Source of the DNA: Firmicutes bacterium UBA5500
GTDB taxonomy: Bacteria; Bacillota; UBA994; UBA5500
Reading direction: 5' to 3'
Length of the DNA stretch: 5,767 nt
NCBI GenBank assembly: GCA_002427055.1
Contig: DIPA01000021.1
Location: 1,152-6,918, forward strand
Part shown: positions 5,055 to 5,767 of the stretch, piece after piece
Numbering within the stretch: position 1 is the first letter of the stretch
Layout: every line of letters begins with the position of its first letter
Translations under genes and position numbers: made by a program
The notes under the pieces: generated by a model
Seen by the model: the letters and a program-made list of their open reading frames with translations, nothing else
Database searches by the model: none
What the model was told of the DNA's origin: nothing

Positions 5055-5672
5055 TTAGTCGCGCACAGCGGGTAGACCTTGCCGAGCGTGCCATATTTTC
5101 GCCAACCGCCAGCCTAATACAGAAATCACTATCAAAAGAACAAAGGCTATTCCCGAATAATGCTTAATGAGAGCGGCCGCTTTAGGTAAATTCGTGCTAA
5201 ACACTTGCCCTAAAAAGATAACAGTTACACTCCATGCTGATATGCCAATGAACGTATAAGATAAAAACCTATAGTAAGGCATACGATTAAGTCCGGCGAA
5301 ATAGGAAATAAGATTCCCTATCCAGAACGGGCGAAAAAGTGCTACTGCCTTCTCGCCATGACGCCTAAATAAGGCATTAACCTGGTCTAGCGCTCGCAAT
5401 GATGACTCCACAAAACGCCCCACCCAAGGCAAGTTTTGCAGGCGCGGAATATTATAACCAATATAATAAGGAACTAACGAACCCAAGGCATATGAAGCAG
5501 CGGCAATAATAACCGCCGGCCAAAAACTAAGCTTGCCGACCGCACAAGCCGCACCTGCCATAAGAAGTACGATTAGTGCCGGACAGGGCAGAGTAAGCCC
5601 CTCTGCCAACATGGCTAACCCAACTGCTAGATAGCCCAATTGGGGAAAATGTTGGTTAAACCATGCTAACAC
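5055..5672 (-). CDS. DedA-family (VTT/SNARE-associated domain) membrane protein
   Basis: Multi-pass inner-membrane protein of 205 aa, normal for the DedA family, whose members support membrane homeostasis and include undecaprenyl-phosphate and phospholipid flippases. It begins with GTG at 5672, chosen because a perfect AAGGAGG (complement of 5680-5686) sits 7 nt upstream; no in-frame ATG nearby fits. Seen: the re-entrant segment AEGLTLPCPALIVLLMAGA (23-41) with E24, P29 and P31; the second repeat ALFRPFWIGNLISYFAGLNRMPYYRFL (111-137); FIGISAW (141-147); and a C-terminal helix near 174-192 with a basic tail. Several residues usually conserved are absent: the GD...GR pattern is GS...GY (64-73), and the RFIPxxR motif is reduced to RPFWIGN (114-120), so the second Arg is missing. 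It is transcribed alone from a clear promoter, and converges on the Arg/Trp-rich ORF. Confidence 0.92.
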   Translation of the reverse strand: MLAWFNQHFPQLGYLAVGLAMLAEGLTLPCPALIVLLMAGAACAVGKLSFWPAVIIAAASYALGSLVPYYIGYNIPRLQNLPWVGRFVESSLRALDQVNALFRRHGEKAVALFRPFWIGNLISYFAGLNRMPYYRFLSYTFIGISAWSVTVIFLGQVFSTNLPKAAALIKHYSGIAFVLLIVISVLGWRLAKIWHARQGLPAVRD

Positions 5673-5679
5673 ATCCTCG

Positions 5680-5686
5680 CCTCCTT
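5680..5686 (-). promoter_or_regulatory. Ribosome binding site supporting the GTG start of the DedA gene
   Basis: The complement reads AAGGAGG, exactly 7 nt before the GTG start codon (5670-5672). An out-of-frame ATG at 5672-5674 hits a stop after two codons, so GTG is the real start. Confidence 0.85.
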
Positions 5687-5701
5687 CGACGTAATGGTTT
5701 A

Positions 5702-5730
5702 ATTATAACAGGAAAGGCACCAAATACCAA
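5702..5730 (-). promoter_or_regulatory. Sigma-A promoter of the DedA gene with extended -10
   Basis: On the minus strand TTGGTA (5725-5730, 4/6) and a perfect TATAAT (5702-5707) are separated by 17 nt, with TGT directly before the -10 forming an extended -10. An A6/T5 tract (about 5731-5741) lies just upstream and could act as an UP element. The expected start near 5695 gives a leader of about 23 nt containing the ribosome binding site. Confidence 0.8.
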
Positions 5731-5767
5731 AAACTTTTTTCCCAGTAAAGCTGTTACCCGAGGGAGG

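Overview
The window comes from a bacterium, most likely a Gram-positive of the Bacillota, and probably an endospore-forming lineage (Clostridia or Negativicutes-like). This is inferred from strong AGGAGG-type ribosome binding sites, a typical Firmicute ArgR, a SpoVB-family flippase, and a cobalamin-binding-type radical SAM protein with a DUF4080-like tail, a combination common in clostridial genomes. Base composition is near balanced. I see no rRNA, tRNA, CRISPR array, complete insertion sequence or prophage module.

Layout. From the left edge to about 1126, two genes read leftward: argR (arginine repressor, 150 aa) and, 102 bp downstream, the N-terminal half of a PmrA-like drug/H+ antiporter of the major facilitator superfamily that runs off the window. 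A 221-bp divergent intergenic region (1127-1347) separates argR from a rightward pair: a 500-aa SpoVB/MurJ-like (MOP superfamily) membrane flippase and a 556-aa radical SAM protein. The second gene of the pair appears to have its own extended -10 promoter straddling the end of the first.

Region 4566-4863 holds a strong hairpin and what may be the eroded remains of one or two very short leftward reading frames. It is followed by a striking 38-codon rightward ORF (4864-4980) with an excellent ribosome binding site, encoding a peptide made largely of arginine and tryptophan. This ORF converges on a leftward DedA-family membrane protein (GTG start at 5672) with a clear sigma-A promoter. A GC-rich hairpin between them probably terminates the DedA transcript and perhaps both.

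How the genes work together. The flippase and the radical SAM enzyme are co-oriented and 44 bp apart, so they may share a role in envelope or lipid-linked precursor metabolism, but no substrate can be read from the sequence. ArgR would control arginine biosynthesis and catabolism elsewhere; its local partners are not arginine genes. The least explained items are the Arg/Trp-rich microprotein, the cluster of phased AACAG/CTGTT words and palindromes between argR and the flippase, and the loss of usually conserved residues in the DedA protein.
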